This document shows, piece by piece, positions 1-6,045 of a DNA stretch of 6,070 nt. The position numbers were made by a program, and so were the translations under genes. Numbering within the stretch: position 1 is the first letter of the stretch; the number at the start of each line of letters is the position of its first letter. The DNA lies in contig JAFGOO010000117.1 in assembly GCA_016926455.1 (NCBI GenBank), forward strand, positions 1 to 6,070. The letters are read 5' to 3'. Origin of the DNA: Methanosarcinaceae archaeon. Lineage in GTDB: Archaea; Halobacteriota; Methanosarcinia; Methanosarcinales; Methanosarcinaceae. The notes under the pieces were generated by a model, which saw nothing but the letters and a program-made list of their open reading frames with translations, ran no database searches and had not been told where the DNA came from.

Positions 1-1369
1 TATATGAGCCGATAAAGTTCGTACGCCTACCATATCCCCATTCAGCACCAATCACAACAAGGTCAAGGGTTTCCATTATTGGTTTTTTCTTAAGCCAATT
101 CTTCCCGCGTTTTCCCGGTGAATATGGTGAATTCGGGTTCTTAATCATGATGCCTTCATGCCCAGCTTTTAAAGCGTCATCGTACATCCTGTTCGCAGCT
201 TCAACGTCATCGGTCAACAGTTGCTCATCCACTTTGATGGATCCCGTGTTTTCAACGCATCCAGCAAGTATTGCCCTACGCTTCGTAAGCGGTAGGTCTA
301 TCGTGGTCTTGCCGTCTAGGTACATTATATCAAAAAGATTCAGTGTTAGTGGGATCTCACGTGCAGTAAGTTCAACGTCGTACTTTCGCCTGAAACGTTT
401 TAATATTTCCTGAAAAGCACGTGGTTTACCATTTTCGTCAATTGCCACAGCCTCACCGTCAAGGATTGCAGATCCGGCTTTGACATGTTCCCTGACCGCA
501 GTCACAATGTCAGGAAGAGAATTCGTAACATTTTCAAGCTTTCTTGAGAAGATAGTGACGCTATCGCCATCTTTGTGTACTTGGACGCGAGCACCATCGA
601 ATTTCCACTCGATTGCGGCAGTTTCCATTTCATGGATCACGTTTTCAATATTTTGTGTAACCTGTGCAAGCATCATTTTTATAGGACGATTAAGTTCCAG
701 TGAAAGTTCTGTAACTTTATTGGCACCACCTAGTTTTGAAGCCACAGCAACAACCCCAAGATCGTTAGTCAGCATAAATCCCCGTTCAACATCGCCTACT
801 GGTACATTAAATGCCTTTGCTATGGCATCCCTCACAATTCCCTCGCCCACCCCGATTCGTAGTTCCTCGATGGCAAGGCGTGAAAGGTATCTCGCCACCT
901 CCGGCGACGAAGAATTTAACATATACTGAAGGTTTTTTATTTTAACATTCTGGGAACCCTTTCCGCTAGCCTTTGCAATTTTTTTAAAACGCTCAAAGAC
1001 GTCAAGTATCAATAGCTGATTCGTCTCTTCAAAGAAAGATGAAAAGGTTGCCTGGTTTTTCGATTTTTTAGCCAGCGCCCGCGCCGAAGTTTCACCGATG
1101 TCCCCGGTTTGACGCACAAGTTTTTCAATATCTTTTACCGATAATCCGGATGCTTTCGAAAGTGCAGTGTAAAGAAGGCTCGTACCGATGCCAAGTTCCT
1201 CCTCACTCCAGGAAGGAAATACCTCTCCCATTATGAAATGGGTAATCACAGGAAGTTCATCGCAACTGACCTTCTGAAGAAGCTCAGCGACCTGAGCAGT
1301 CATTTCAAGTGAACCCGATGTCTGCTCGATTATCCTGCACGCATCGGCAAATTCTATTAAACTTGTCAT
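1..1369 (-). CDS. lig: ATP-dependent DNA ligase (archaeal LigI type), C-terminus cut by window edge
   Basis: Seals nicks in duplex DNA using ATP, through a ligase-AMP intermediate, in replication (Okazaki fragment joining) and repair. The frame is open for 456 codons from ATG at 1369 to the left edge; archaeal ligases are usually about 550-600 residues, so roughly 100 residues, including the end of the OB fold and motif VI, lie outside. Visible nucleotidyltransferase motifs: motif I KFDG with adenylated lysine K256, FSR at 274-276, motif III LDGE with E306, motif IIIa LFD around F346-D347, motif IV EGIMIK at 405-410, and motif V WLKKKP at 425-430. Residues 1 to about 215 are the helical DNA-binding domain. 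An in-frame TAA two codons upstream makes ATG 1369 the earliest possible start. No strong Shine-Dalgarno is seen. It follows hom by 44 bases with no evident terminator between, so read-through from the hom operon is plausible. The identification is firm. Confidence 0.97.
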   Translation of the reverse strand, partial: MTSLIEFADACRIIEQTSGSLEMTAQVAELLQKVSCDELPVITHFIMGEVFPSWSEEELGIGTSLLYTALSKASGLSVKDIEKLVRQTGDIGETSARALAKKSKNQATFSSFFEETNQLLILDVFERFKKIAKASGKGSQNVKIKNLQYMLNSSSPEVARYLSRLAIEELRIGVGEGIVRDAIAKAFNVPVGDVERGFMLTNDLGVVAVASKLGGANKVTELSLELNRPIKMMLAQVTQNIENVIHEMETAAIEWKFDGARVQVHKDGDSVTIFSRKLENVTNSLPDIVTAVREHVKAGSAILDGEAVAIDENGKPRAFQEILKRFRRKYDVELTAREIPLTLNLFDIMYLDGKTTIDLPLTKRRAILAGCVENTGSIKVDEQLLTDDVEAANRMYDDALKAGHEGIMIKNPNSPYSPGKRGKNWLKKKPIMETLDLVVIGAEWGYGRRTNFIGSY

Positions 1370-1413
1370 GTTTTACTCATGTTCTTATAAGGGATGAAAT
1401 GAAGAGTTTAGCA

Positions 1414-2409
1414 TTATTTTCTGTAGATGGATATGATATCACTTAAGATTGCACTTGCAGTTTCGATGGAACCTGCGCCTCTGCCAGTGATTGTTACCGT
1501 CCCTGCAAGGTCTGTTTGCACAGACGCAACATTCAGGGTACCACCTACTGCCAGCGGATGACCGTTTGGGACTAGTTTTGGTGCAACGCGTATCAGGTCT
1601 TTCTTTACTTCGCATATCAGCTTTATCACATAGCCGCCATCCTCTGCCAGTATGAGTGATTCAGGAGTGATTTTTGTTATACCCGTCACTTCCACGTCTT
1701 TATAGGTGGCATCCATCCCGAATATGGCATTTGCAAGGATCACCAGTTTGCAGGCCGCATCAATTCCCTCTACGTCATAGGTAGGATCGGTTTCTGCAAT
1801 CCCCAGTTCCTGTGCTTCGGCAAGCATCTGCTCATAGGATGCACGCTCATCCATCATTCGTGTTAGGATGTAGTTACATGTGCCGTTCAATATCCCTTCG
1901 ATACTGATAATATTGTTGCCTGCCAGAACATCGGTTATCAGATTTATGATGGGCATTGCACCTCCAACCGTTGCTTCGAATCTAAAAGTTGAACCGGAAA
2001 TTCTGGAAGCCTCTGCAAGTTCCCTATATTTAAGTGCAAGCGGTCCTTTATTGGATGTTACTACATCCCTACCGTTCTCAAAGGCAGCAAGCATATTTTC
2101 AAGCCCTACTCCACCGGTTTCAATATTCGTAGGTGTTGTCTCGATCATCAAATCGTGGTCTATGGTCCTGATGACCTCTAAGCCTGTAATATTATTTGGT
2201 CCAACCCTTCCATCTGTACGCTTTCGTGAAAGAGCTGCTGAAAGGTCAATGCCCTCCGTATCGATATCTGCTCCTTTTGAATCCACGATTGCGATTACTC
2301 TTAGATCAATTCCAATATCTTTAAGATAATTGGCTTTTTGCAGCAATACTTTTGCCACACCCTGCCCGACAGCCCCAAATCCAATAATAGACGCACGTAT
2401 TGTTTCCAT
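1414..2409 (-). CDS. hom: homoserine dehydrogenase
   Basis: Reduces aspartate-4-semialdehyde to homoserine with NAD(P)H, the branch-point step towards threonine and methionine in the cytosol. The 331 residues match the short, catalytic-only archaeal form, which lacks the C-terminal ACT domain of many bacterial enzymes. Rossmann-fold dinucleotide motif GFGAVG is at 10-15; the conserved NK pair is N120-K121; the substrate/dimer region contains EATVGGAMPI at 145-154 and GILNGTCNY at 172-180. By alignment to the well-studied yeast enzyme (from memory), E206, D217 and K221 should be the substrate-binding and catalytic acid/lysine residues. A GRGAG motif is at 309-313. The TAA of the upstream ACT gene is in the same frame six codons before this ATG, so the start cannot extend further; an AGGGT stretch 10 bases upstream is a weak ribosome binding site. 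Regulation probably comes through the separate ACT protein encoded just upstream. Confidence 0.96.
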   Translation of the reverse strand: METIRASIIGFGAVGQGVAKVLLQKANYLKDIGIDLRVIAIVDSKGADIDTEGIDLSAALSRKRTDGRVGPNNITGLEVIRTIDHDLMIETTPTNIETGGVGLENMLAAFENGRDVVTSNKGPLALKYRELAEASRISGSTFRFEATVGGAMPIINLITDVLAGNNIISIEGILNGTCNYILTRMMDERASYEQMLAEAQELGIAETDPTYDVEGIDAACKLVILANAIFGMDATYKDVEVTGITKITPESLILAEDGGYVIKLICEVKKDLIRVAPKLVPNGHPLAVGGTLNVASVQTDLAGTVTITGRGAGSIETASAILSDIISIYRK

Positions 2410-2424
2410 TGAATCACATACCCT

Positions 2425-2931
2425 TTATATAAATTCAGTCTCTATCGGTTCTATGACAACTAGGTCTTTTTTTGAAGCAACGTTTTTCAGCACTGAAATT
2501 GCATCCTTAATTTCCTTTTTGCCCACAGCATCGATTTTCAGGTACGCTGAGGACGGGTTGTCGATACACGGCATCGAAAGTGAAAGGTCCACAACTTCCG
2601 CGTACCCCGTCCTGTCGATGGAAGCAATGGTATCTTGGATATCGGTGTGTACAATATGGCCTATAAGAATAACTGCAATGTGTTCAAGAAATCGTTCTTC
2701 TCCAACCCTTGCAACTTCCACACCGCTGTCTTCAAGCCTCGATATTACATCTTCAAGATTTTCTGGTTTAATATCAAATACGACTTGAACCGGAATAAGA
2801 CCTCGTGGGGTGTGGTTTTCATGATGATGCACCACAGAAATCAGATTACCTTTAAGCTCTGAGATAGGGTTTAATGCTAAAAGCAACTGCCCAGGAACGT
2901 CTTTTAATTCAATGTCCATTGAAACTCGCAT
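2425..2931 (-). CDS. ACT-domain protein, predicted allosteric regulator of homoserine dehydrogenase
   Basis: A 168-residue stand-alone amino-acid-binding regulator, resembling the COG2061 family, which is predicted to control homoserine dehydrogenase in archaea. Two ACT-like beta-alpha-beta-beta-alpha-beta units can be traced: residues 3-78, with the typical DVPGQL turn at 11-16 where the ligand usually binds, and a more divergent one at about 84-162 containing GHIVHTD at 91-97. A histidine-rich segment HHHENH at 35-40 lies in the first unit. The start ATG 2931 is preceded by GAGGG five bases upstream; an ATG four codons later has no properly spaced site. The gene ends 15 bases before hom and in the same frame, suggesting tight co-expression. 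The likely ligand is threonine or another pathway end product, but the sequence does not show which. No catalytic domain is present, so a purely regulatory role is inferred. Confidence 0.9.
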   Translation of the reverse strand: MRVSMDIELKDVPGQLLLALNPISELKGNLISVVHHHENHTPRGLIPVQVVFDIKPENLEDVISRLEDSGVEVARVGEERFLEHIAVILIGHIVHTDIQDTIASIDRTGYAEVVDLSLSMPCIDNPSSAYLKIDAVGKKEIKDAISVLKNVASKKDLVVIEPIETEFI

Positions 2932-3046
2932 ATGTACCCTCGTTTGTTTTTAATTTCCAATCCCAGATATATCCATTCATTAATACTTCTATCGCTCTTT
3001 TCTTGATAAGAGTTATACGTTTTGGTAATACTTCCAACCAGTACTA
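2932..3046 (-). promoter_or_regulatory. upstream region of the ACT-hom operon with candidate TATA box
   Basis: This 115-base AT-rich spacer separates the ACT gene from the stop of the next minus-strand gene. A TATATA-type hexamer at 2967-2972 on the minus strand lies about 37 bases before the ATG. That would put the transcription start near 2944 with a leader of about a dozen bases carrying the GAGGG site. No leader peptide, riboswitch fold or clear terminator for the preceding gene was recognised. The position fits archaeal spacing rules, but many AT-rich spacers would too. Confidence 0.35.
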
Positions 3047-3838
3047 TCATTTATCTACAAGCCTAATGACATTGCCTCTTCCTTTTTTGAACTTCTCGAC
3101 AAGACCGCGATTTTGAAGATCAGAAACCATAATACTTACCTTTGCTTCTGAATATTTCATCTTGCTGCGAAGTTCCTTCTGTGTGATCCGACCACCTTTT
3201 GCTTCTATTATGTCCAGAACTTCCTGCAGGTCAGATGGTAGGGACGAAATATTCTCTGGTGATTTGGTTTCAATCATTTCTTCAATTTCTACCGTTTGTT
3301 TTGCGCCTTCTTCTAGAAGTTCTTTTTCTCCACTGGGCTTATTTCTGGATATATAAACAACAAATCCTAAAACCACAAATACGAAAATTGTAGCAATTAT
3401 ATAGAGCACTATAGAATTGTCTTCTTCTTCAAGGATTCCTGTTTCCTCGTCCAGTGCTTCCGGGATATCGCTGGATTCGGTATCATTCAGTAGTTGCTCA
3501 TCATATGCAGGCAAAAGCAACAGGTCCATTACATAGTCACCGTCGTTTGTAATAGATATCGTCTCTTCTACGTAACTGGTTACTGTGTTGTTCTGGTAGT
3601 AACTGGCTGTGATAAGGTAATCACCGGGCACAAGATTCAATGAATATATCCCATATCTTGCCACAACGGACTGAGAAGGTGTTGAATTTACCTCGATTAT
3701 GGCGTTCTCTAGTGGTTCAAAGGTATACCATTCATATACAGCACCATGGATGGTGGCTGCGCTACTTGCATGGGCTGTGATGACTATTATTAGTGCTGAT
3801 GCAGTAAGAAATATGTAAAATATCTTTTTCAGGATCAC
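3047..3838 (-). CDS. membrane-anchored winged-helix transcription regulator with extracytoplasmic beta domain
   Basis: A 263-residue one-component regulator. A signal peptide or first hydrophobic segment covers 1-28 (charged KK, long hydrophobic core, cleavage likely after HASSA). Residues 29 to about 110 form a beta-sandwich resembling carboxypeptidase regulatory-like domains, with the IHGAVYEWYTFEPLENA strand-loop pattern and the GIYSLNLVPGDYLITA end. An acidic linker (113-141) leads to one membrane helix at 142-163. A charged cytoplasmic linker follows, then a winged helix at about 200-263 (SDLQEVLDIIEAKGGRITQKEL, helix-turn-helix, and a GRGN wing) resembling the MarR-like/DUF7343 type. 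The start is GTG; an in-frame TAA four codons upstream rules out extension and no Shine-Dalgarno is visible, suggesting a leaderless message. It is divergent from the envelope operon beginning at 4040, making that operon and itself natural targets. The signal it senses is unknown. Confidence 0.88.
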   Translation of the reverse strand: MILKKIFYIFLTASALIIVITAHASSAATIHGAVYEWYTFEPLENAIIEVNSTPSQSVVARYGIYSLNLVPGDYLITASYYQNNTVTSYVEETISITNDGDYVMDLLLLPAYDEQLLNDTESSDIPEALDEETGILEEEDNSIVLYIIATIFVFVVLGFVVYISRNKPSGEKELLEEGAKQTVEIEEMIETKSPENISSLPSDLQEVLDIIEAKGGRITQKELRSKMKYSEAKVSIMVSDLQNRGLVEKFKKGRGNVIRLVDK

Positions 3839-3856
3839 AGTAATATGTTAAATATT

Positions 3857-3868
3857 TATATGCATATA
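3857..3868. repeat. 12-bp perfect palindrome overlapping the regulator promoter
   Basis: TATATGCATATA reads the same on both strands and sits 19 bases before the GTG of the winged-helix regulator, overlapping its candidate TATA boxes. A symmetric site here would suit a dimeric winged-helix protein repressing its own gene. AT-rich DNA makes such palindromes fairly easily, so function is conjecture. Confidence 0.35.
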
Positions 3869-3979
3869 TTTTTTCCTCTTCTATTTGATTTTAAAGGACG
3901 AATAAAGTTTTGTAAAGCAAAAAACAACCTAATAATGCTTAAAAATACTTTACTTAAATTGTTTTGATATCTAAAGGAA

Positions 3980-3989
3980 AAGCATGCTT
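3980..3989. repeat. 10-bp perfect palindrome in the divergent spacer
   Basis: AAGCATGCTT is a perfect palindrome about 50 bases before the start of the envelope operon. It shares the GCATGC/TGCA-type core with the palindrome at 3857-3868 and the inverted repeat at 4001-4019, so the three could be variants of one operator. This is inference only. Confidence 0.3.
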
Positions 3990-4000
3990 ATGTTCAAATA

Positions 4001-4019
4001 TGCAAACTGAATGATTGCA
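4001..4019. repeat. inverted repeat TGCAA-N9-TTGCA just upstream of the envelope operon
   Basis: The two five-base arms at 4001-4005 and 4015-4019 are exact reverse complements, with centres 14 bases apart, not far from one helical turn. The repeat ends 10 bases before the GGAGG ribosome binding site of the 4040 gene, near where transcription would start, a position typical for a repressor site. Short arms keep confidence low. Confidence 0.3.
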
Positions 4020-4039
4020 GACTAAAATGGAGGCATTGA

Positions 4040-5419
4040 ATGATGAAAACAAATAGAATAAAACTATTCGCATTCCTTGGGGTTATGCTGATGTTATTCA
4101 GTATCATTCCTGCGGGGGCGATTGTTATCGAAGACGACGGCGATACTAGCAAATCGAAATCAAAGGTTAGAGATAGAATTGAAACAATGGAACAAATACG
4201 TGAAAACGATACAGAAGATGGATTAATGCTGGAGGCCACTAGCCAGATGCGTGCTGAGAATGTCCAATCTATTGCAGCCCGCTATAAAGCATCCAGAGAG
4301 AATTTACAGAATGCAAATAATCAATATCTGATTGCAAAAAAAGATTTCCAGAAGATACGGGCTGAAGCTGCAGGTGATTCTGAGGAGGTGTTTGAAGTCA
4401 CATGTACTTATTTGGTAAGTACGGTTGATTACATGATTTCCTATCTCGAAAACGTAAAGGAAGATGTTGAAAGCTCAGACGGTGAACTTGCAGAGGAGAC
4501 GTCTGAATTAATTGATGGGTATATAGAACAGCTTGAGCAGGAAAGAGAAAACATAGAGGCTGCTGAGACGAGAAAAGAGCTTGTAGATGCAGGAAATTCA
4601 ATCCGTGAGATATGGAAAAATGCGAACAAGGACGCAAGTTTCCGTGCAGGTAAAGCCGCCAATAACAAGATCAATGTGTTCCTGGCAAAATCAGAGCTTA
4701 TATCACTTCGTCTCCAGAGCGAGATCCAGCGCTTAAAAGATGAGGGAAAGGACACAGACGAACTGGAAAAAATGCTCGTAGAATATAATAACCAGTTTGA
4801 ACTGGCCACACAAAACCAGGAGCAAGCAATGCTTACATTCCAGAACAGGAATGCAGATGAGAAATCAATAAAAGAAGCCAATAATTATCTCAGGGAAGCC
4901 GGAAAGAACATAAAAGAAGCAAACAGGCTCTTAAACGATATCGTCAAGGAACTTAAGGTATATAGGCGTGGTGTTGTAAAACTTGACGGTACAGGAACAC
5001 TAACCGCAGAAGGTTCTGGAACGGCGGTTCTTTCAGGTGATCTGATACTTAACATAGATGCAACAGATGCAAAGCTTGTTATCAAGGACCTTGCAGGTGA
5101 CGCTGAGGTTGAGTTCAGTACAGATGCTGACTACATCCAGATGGATAGCGAGGCAGATGATAACAGTGCAATGATATACCATGAATTTACCGGGACAGTG
5201 GGCATTTCCGGTTCACGTTTGACGGTCATGATACGTGGTGAGGATGTGAACCTCACGGCAGAAGGCACAGGCAATGCTGTTCTTTCGGGAACAGGCACAT
5301 ACAGTGTTGAAAAGGATGGTATTTCATCTGCAACTGCCCAGTGGGCGGCTGTAGTTACCGAATCCACAGAGGAGGCCGGTGAGGAACCAACAGAAACTGA
5401 AGAAGATACACAGGAGTAG
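4040..5419 (+). CDS. secreted coiled-coil protein with C-terminal beta-rich domain
   Basis: I do not recognise a named family. The 459-residue product has a clear signal peptide (1-27; NRIK, hydrophobic core, cleavage after PAGA), so it acts outside the cytoplasm. Residues 35-308 are predicted almost wholly helical, rich in E, K, Q and A with coiled-coil-like stretches, and contain the single cysteine C122. Residues 312-437 are beta-rich and glycine-rich, with the near-repeat LTAEGSGTAVLSG (321-333) and LTAEGTGNAVLSG (405-417). The tail 438-459 is a disordered acidic E/T stretch. A GGAGG at 4029-4033 is six bases before ATG 4040; the adjacent ATG 4043 is also possible. The stop TAG overlaps the ribosome binding site for the next ORF. 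Residues 386-459 are duplicated in the following ORF. A surface or cell-envelope structural role is likely; the divergent membrane regulator may control it. Confidence 0.88.
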   Translation: MMKTNRIKLFAFLGVMLMLFSIIPAGAIVIEDDGDTSKSKSKVRDRIETMEQIRENDTEDGLMLEATSQMRAENVQSIAARYKASRENLQNANNQYLIAKKDFQKIRAEAAGDSEEVFEVTCTYLVSTVDYMISYLENVKEDVESSDGELAEETSELIDGYIEQLEQERENIEAAETRKELVDAGNSIREIWKNANKDASFRAGKAANNKINVFLAKSELISLRLQSEIQRLKDEGKDTDELEKMLVEYNNQFELATQNQEQAMLTFQNRNADEKSIKEANNYLREAGKNIKEANRLLNDIVKELKVYRRGVVKLDGTGTLTAEGSGTAVLSGDLILNIDATDAKLVIKDLAGDAEVEFSTDADYIQMDSEADDNSAMIYHEFTGTVGISGSRLTVMIRGEDVNLTAEGTGNAVLSGTGTYSVEKDGISSATAQWAAVVTESTEEAGEEPTETEEDTQE

Positions 5420-5448
5420 AGTATAATGGTAAGCTTCAAACATCTTGT
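5194..5448 (+). repeat. 255-bp tandem duplication, copy 1
   Basis: Copy 1 spans codons 386-459 of the secreted coiled-coil protein, its TAG stop, the six-base spacer and the first seven codons after the following ATG. Positions 5194-5447 align to 5449-5702 with a constant offset of 255 and no gaps. Thirteen of 254 positions differ; the last 77 (5371-5447) are identical. Confidence 0.96.
5412..5416 (+). promoter_or_regulatory. Shine-Dalgarno AGGAG abutting the upstream stop codon
   Basis: AGGAG lies nine bases before ATG 5426 and is formed by the last sense codons (CAG GAG) of the secreted protein gene, immediately followed by its TAG. A ribosome finishing the first gene therefore stops on the start signal of the next, which favours coupled translation. 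The same arrangement recurs at 5667-5671 before the lipoprotein ATG 5681 because of the duplication. Confidence 0.8.
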
Positions 5449-5674
5449 GACAGTGGACATTTCCAGTTCACGTTTGACAGTCATGATACGTGGTGAGGAT
5501 GTGAACCCCACGGCAGAAGGTACAGACAATGCTGTTCTTTCGGGAACAGGCACATACAGTGTTGAAAAAGATGGTATCTCATCTGTAAGTGCCCAGTGGG
5601 CGGCTGTAGTTCCCAAATCCACAGGGGAGGCCGGTGAGGAACCAACAGAAACTGAAGAAGATACACAGGAGTAG
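5426..5674 (+). CDS. chimeric 82-codon ORF created by the tandem duplication (possible gene remnant)
   Basis: The first seven residues, MVSFKHL, are identical to the start of the downstream lipoprotein; the remaining 75 match residues 385-459 of the upstream secreted protein in the same frame. The junction is at about 5447-5449. The lipoprotein's hydrophobic segment and lipobox cysteine are missing, so a product would have no export signal and would stay in the cytoplasm, unlike either parent. The ORF keeps an intact AGGAG site, ATG and TAG. Against copy 1 it carries nine amino-acid-changing and four silent substitutions in its coding part, several in glycines of the beta motif (G to D, G to S, L to P), suggesting weak constraint on the protein. 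It may serve only to carry ribosomes from the first gene to the lipoprotein. It is an intact ORF, but whether it is a functional gene is doubtful. Confidence 0.6.
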   Translation: MVSFKHLVTVDISSSRLTVMIRGEDVNPTAEGTDNAVLSGTGTYSVEKDGISSVSAQWAAVVPKSTGEAGEEPTETEEDTQE

Positions 5675-5702
5675 AGTATAATGGTAAGCTTCAAACATCT
5701 TG
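5449..5702 (+). repeat. 255-bp tandem duplication, copy 2
   Basis: Copy 2 follows copy 1 directly. It contains the tail of the secreted-protein sequence (now inside the chimeric ORF), a TAG stop, AGGAG site, six-base spacer and the true start of the lipoprotein gene. The match ends after CATCTTG (5702), beyond which only the lipoprotein sequence continues. Confidence 0.96.
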
Positions 5703-5947
5703 CAATAATGGCACTAATTCTGGTAGGACTAACGGTTTCGGGTTGCTTGAAACAATTGCCAGAAGAATCAGTTCCAGAGGAGTTATCGCAGGAGGAGAGA
5801 GTTTCTGTTGTGGATGATGTCCTTAGTGATGAGTTAGTTGGTCTAACAGATGCAGAAATCAAGGATCTTGAAAACGACATCTATGAACTTGAAGCAATGC
5901 TAGAAGACCTGAACTTGGATGAAGACCTTTTGCTTGAAGAGATATAG
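5681..5947 (+). CDS. small, highly acidic lipoprotein
   Basis: The 88-residue product has a lipoprotein signal peptide: K5 and H6, hydrophobic core at 7-19, and lipobox VSGC with the cysteine at 22. It should be lipid-anchored on the outer face of the cytoplasmic membrane. The mature 67 residues contain 24 D/E against three K/R; a disordered-looking acidic stretch (27-50) is followed by a helical leucine/acid segment (about 51-88, LTDAEIKDLENDIYELEAML) that could form a short coiled coil. I recognise no named family. AGGAG at 5667-5671 is nine bases before the ATG. It is the last gene of the operon and ends in TAG, with an oligo-T terminator 12 bases later. The helical tail could pair with the coiled-coil protein made from the first gene, but this is inference. 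Confidence 0.85.
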   Translation: MVSFKHLAIMALILVGLTVSGCLKQLPEESVPEELSQEERVSVVDDVLSDELVGLTDAEIKDLENDIYELEAMLEDLNLDEDLLLEEI

Positions 5948-5959
5948 GCGACATTTACC

Positions 5960-5973
5960 TTTTCTCTTTTTTT
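5960..5973 (+). terminator. oligo-T transcription terminator after the lipoprotein gene
   Basis: A pyrimidine tract with a run of seven T at 5967-5973 begins 12 bases after the lipoprotein stop. Archaeal RNA polymerase terminates at such T-rich stretches without needing a hairpin, and none is evident here. Confidence 0.65.
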
Positions 5974-5997
5974 GTAGCTAAAATATTGGACTGCACC

Positions 5998-6038
5998 CCT
6001 CAAAGTAGACACTTAGTTAAGCAATAATCACTTTGAGG
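5998..6038 (+). promoter_or_regulatory. inverted repeat that can hide the OrfA ribosome binding site
   Basis: CCTCAAAGT at 5998-6006 and ACTTTGAGG at 6030-6038 are perfect 9-bp reverse complements with a 23-base loop. The right arm includes the GAGG of the site (GAGGA, 6035-6039) that serves ATG 6046. In RNA reading in from outside the element, the hairpin would block OrfA translation; RNA starting inside the loop would not form it. Confidence 0.55.
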
Positions 6039-6045
6039 AATTTAT

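Larger units (their letters stand above)
3839..4039. promoter_or_regulatory. divergent intergenic promoter region
   Basis: This 201-base, strongly AT-rich spacer lies between two divergent genes and must hold both promoters. For the minus-strand regulator, an A/T tract at about 3864-3872 is correctly placed for a leaderless start at the GTG (centre about 29 bases upstream); a second TATAAATA at 3853-3860 is too close unless translation starts elsewhere. For the plus-strand operon, candidates are CTTAAAAATA at 3938-3947 and CAAATATG at 3995-4002; the latter would give a short leader with the GGAGG site at 4029-4033. The sequence alone does not decide between them. Confidence 0.55.

Noticed and set aside
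147..929. Two plus-strand ORFs (147-413 and 480-929) opposite the ligase
   Set aside because: They lie antisense to conserved ligase motifs, and their serine/isoleucine-rich translations match no family pattern and are shadows of the ligase codons.
1366..1380. Four-codon mini-ORF (MSKT) whose TGA overlaps the ligase ATG
   Set aside because: It could act in reinitiation, but it has no ribosome binding site and is short enough to be chance.
1384..1391. CTTATAAG as a TATA box for the ligase gene
   Set aside because: Its centre is only about 18 bases from the ATG, which would put the transcription start inside the coding region.
2635..3116. Plus-strand ORFs 2635-2862 and 2874-3116
   Set aside because: They lie antisense to the ACT gene and its upstream spacer and show no ribosome site or recognisable domain.
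5131..5880. Minus-strand 249-codon ORF across the duplication, with internal repeats
   Set aside because: Its repeat simply mirrors the 255-bp duplication. It is antisense to two ORFs with ribosome sites and a signal peptide, and its serine-rich composition is typical of a shadow frame.
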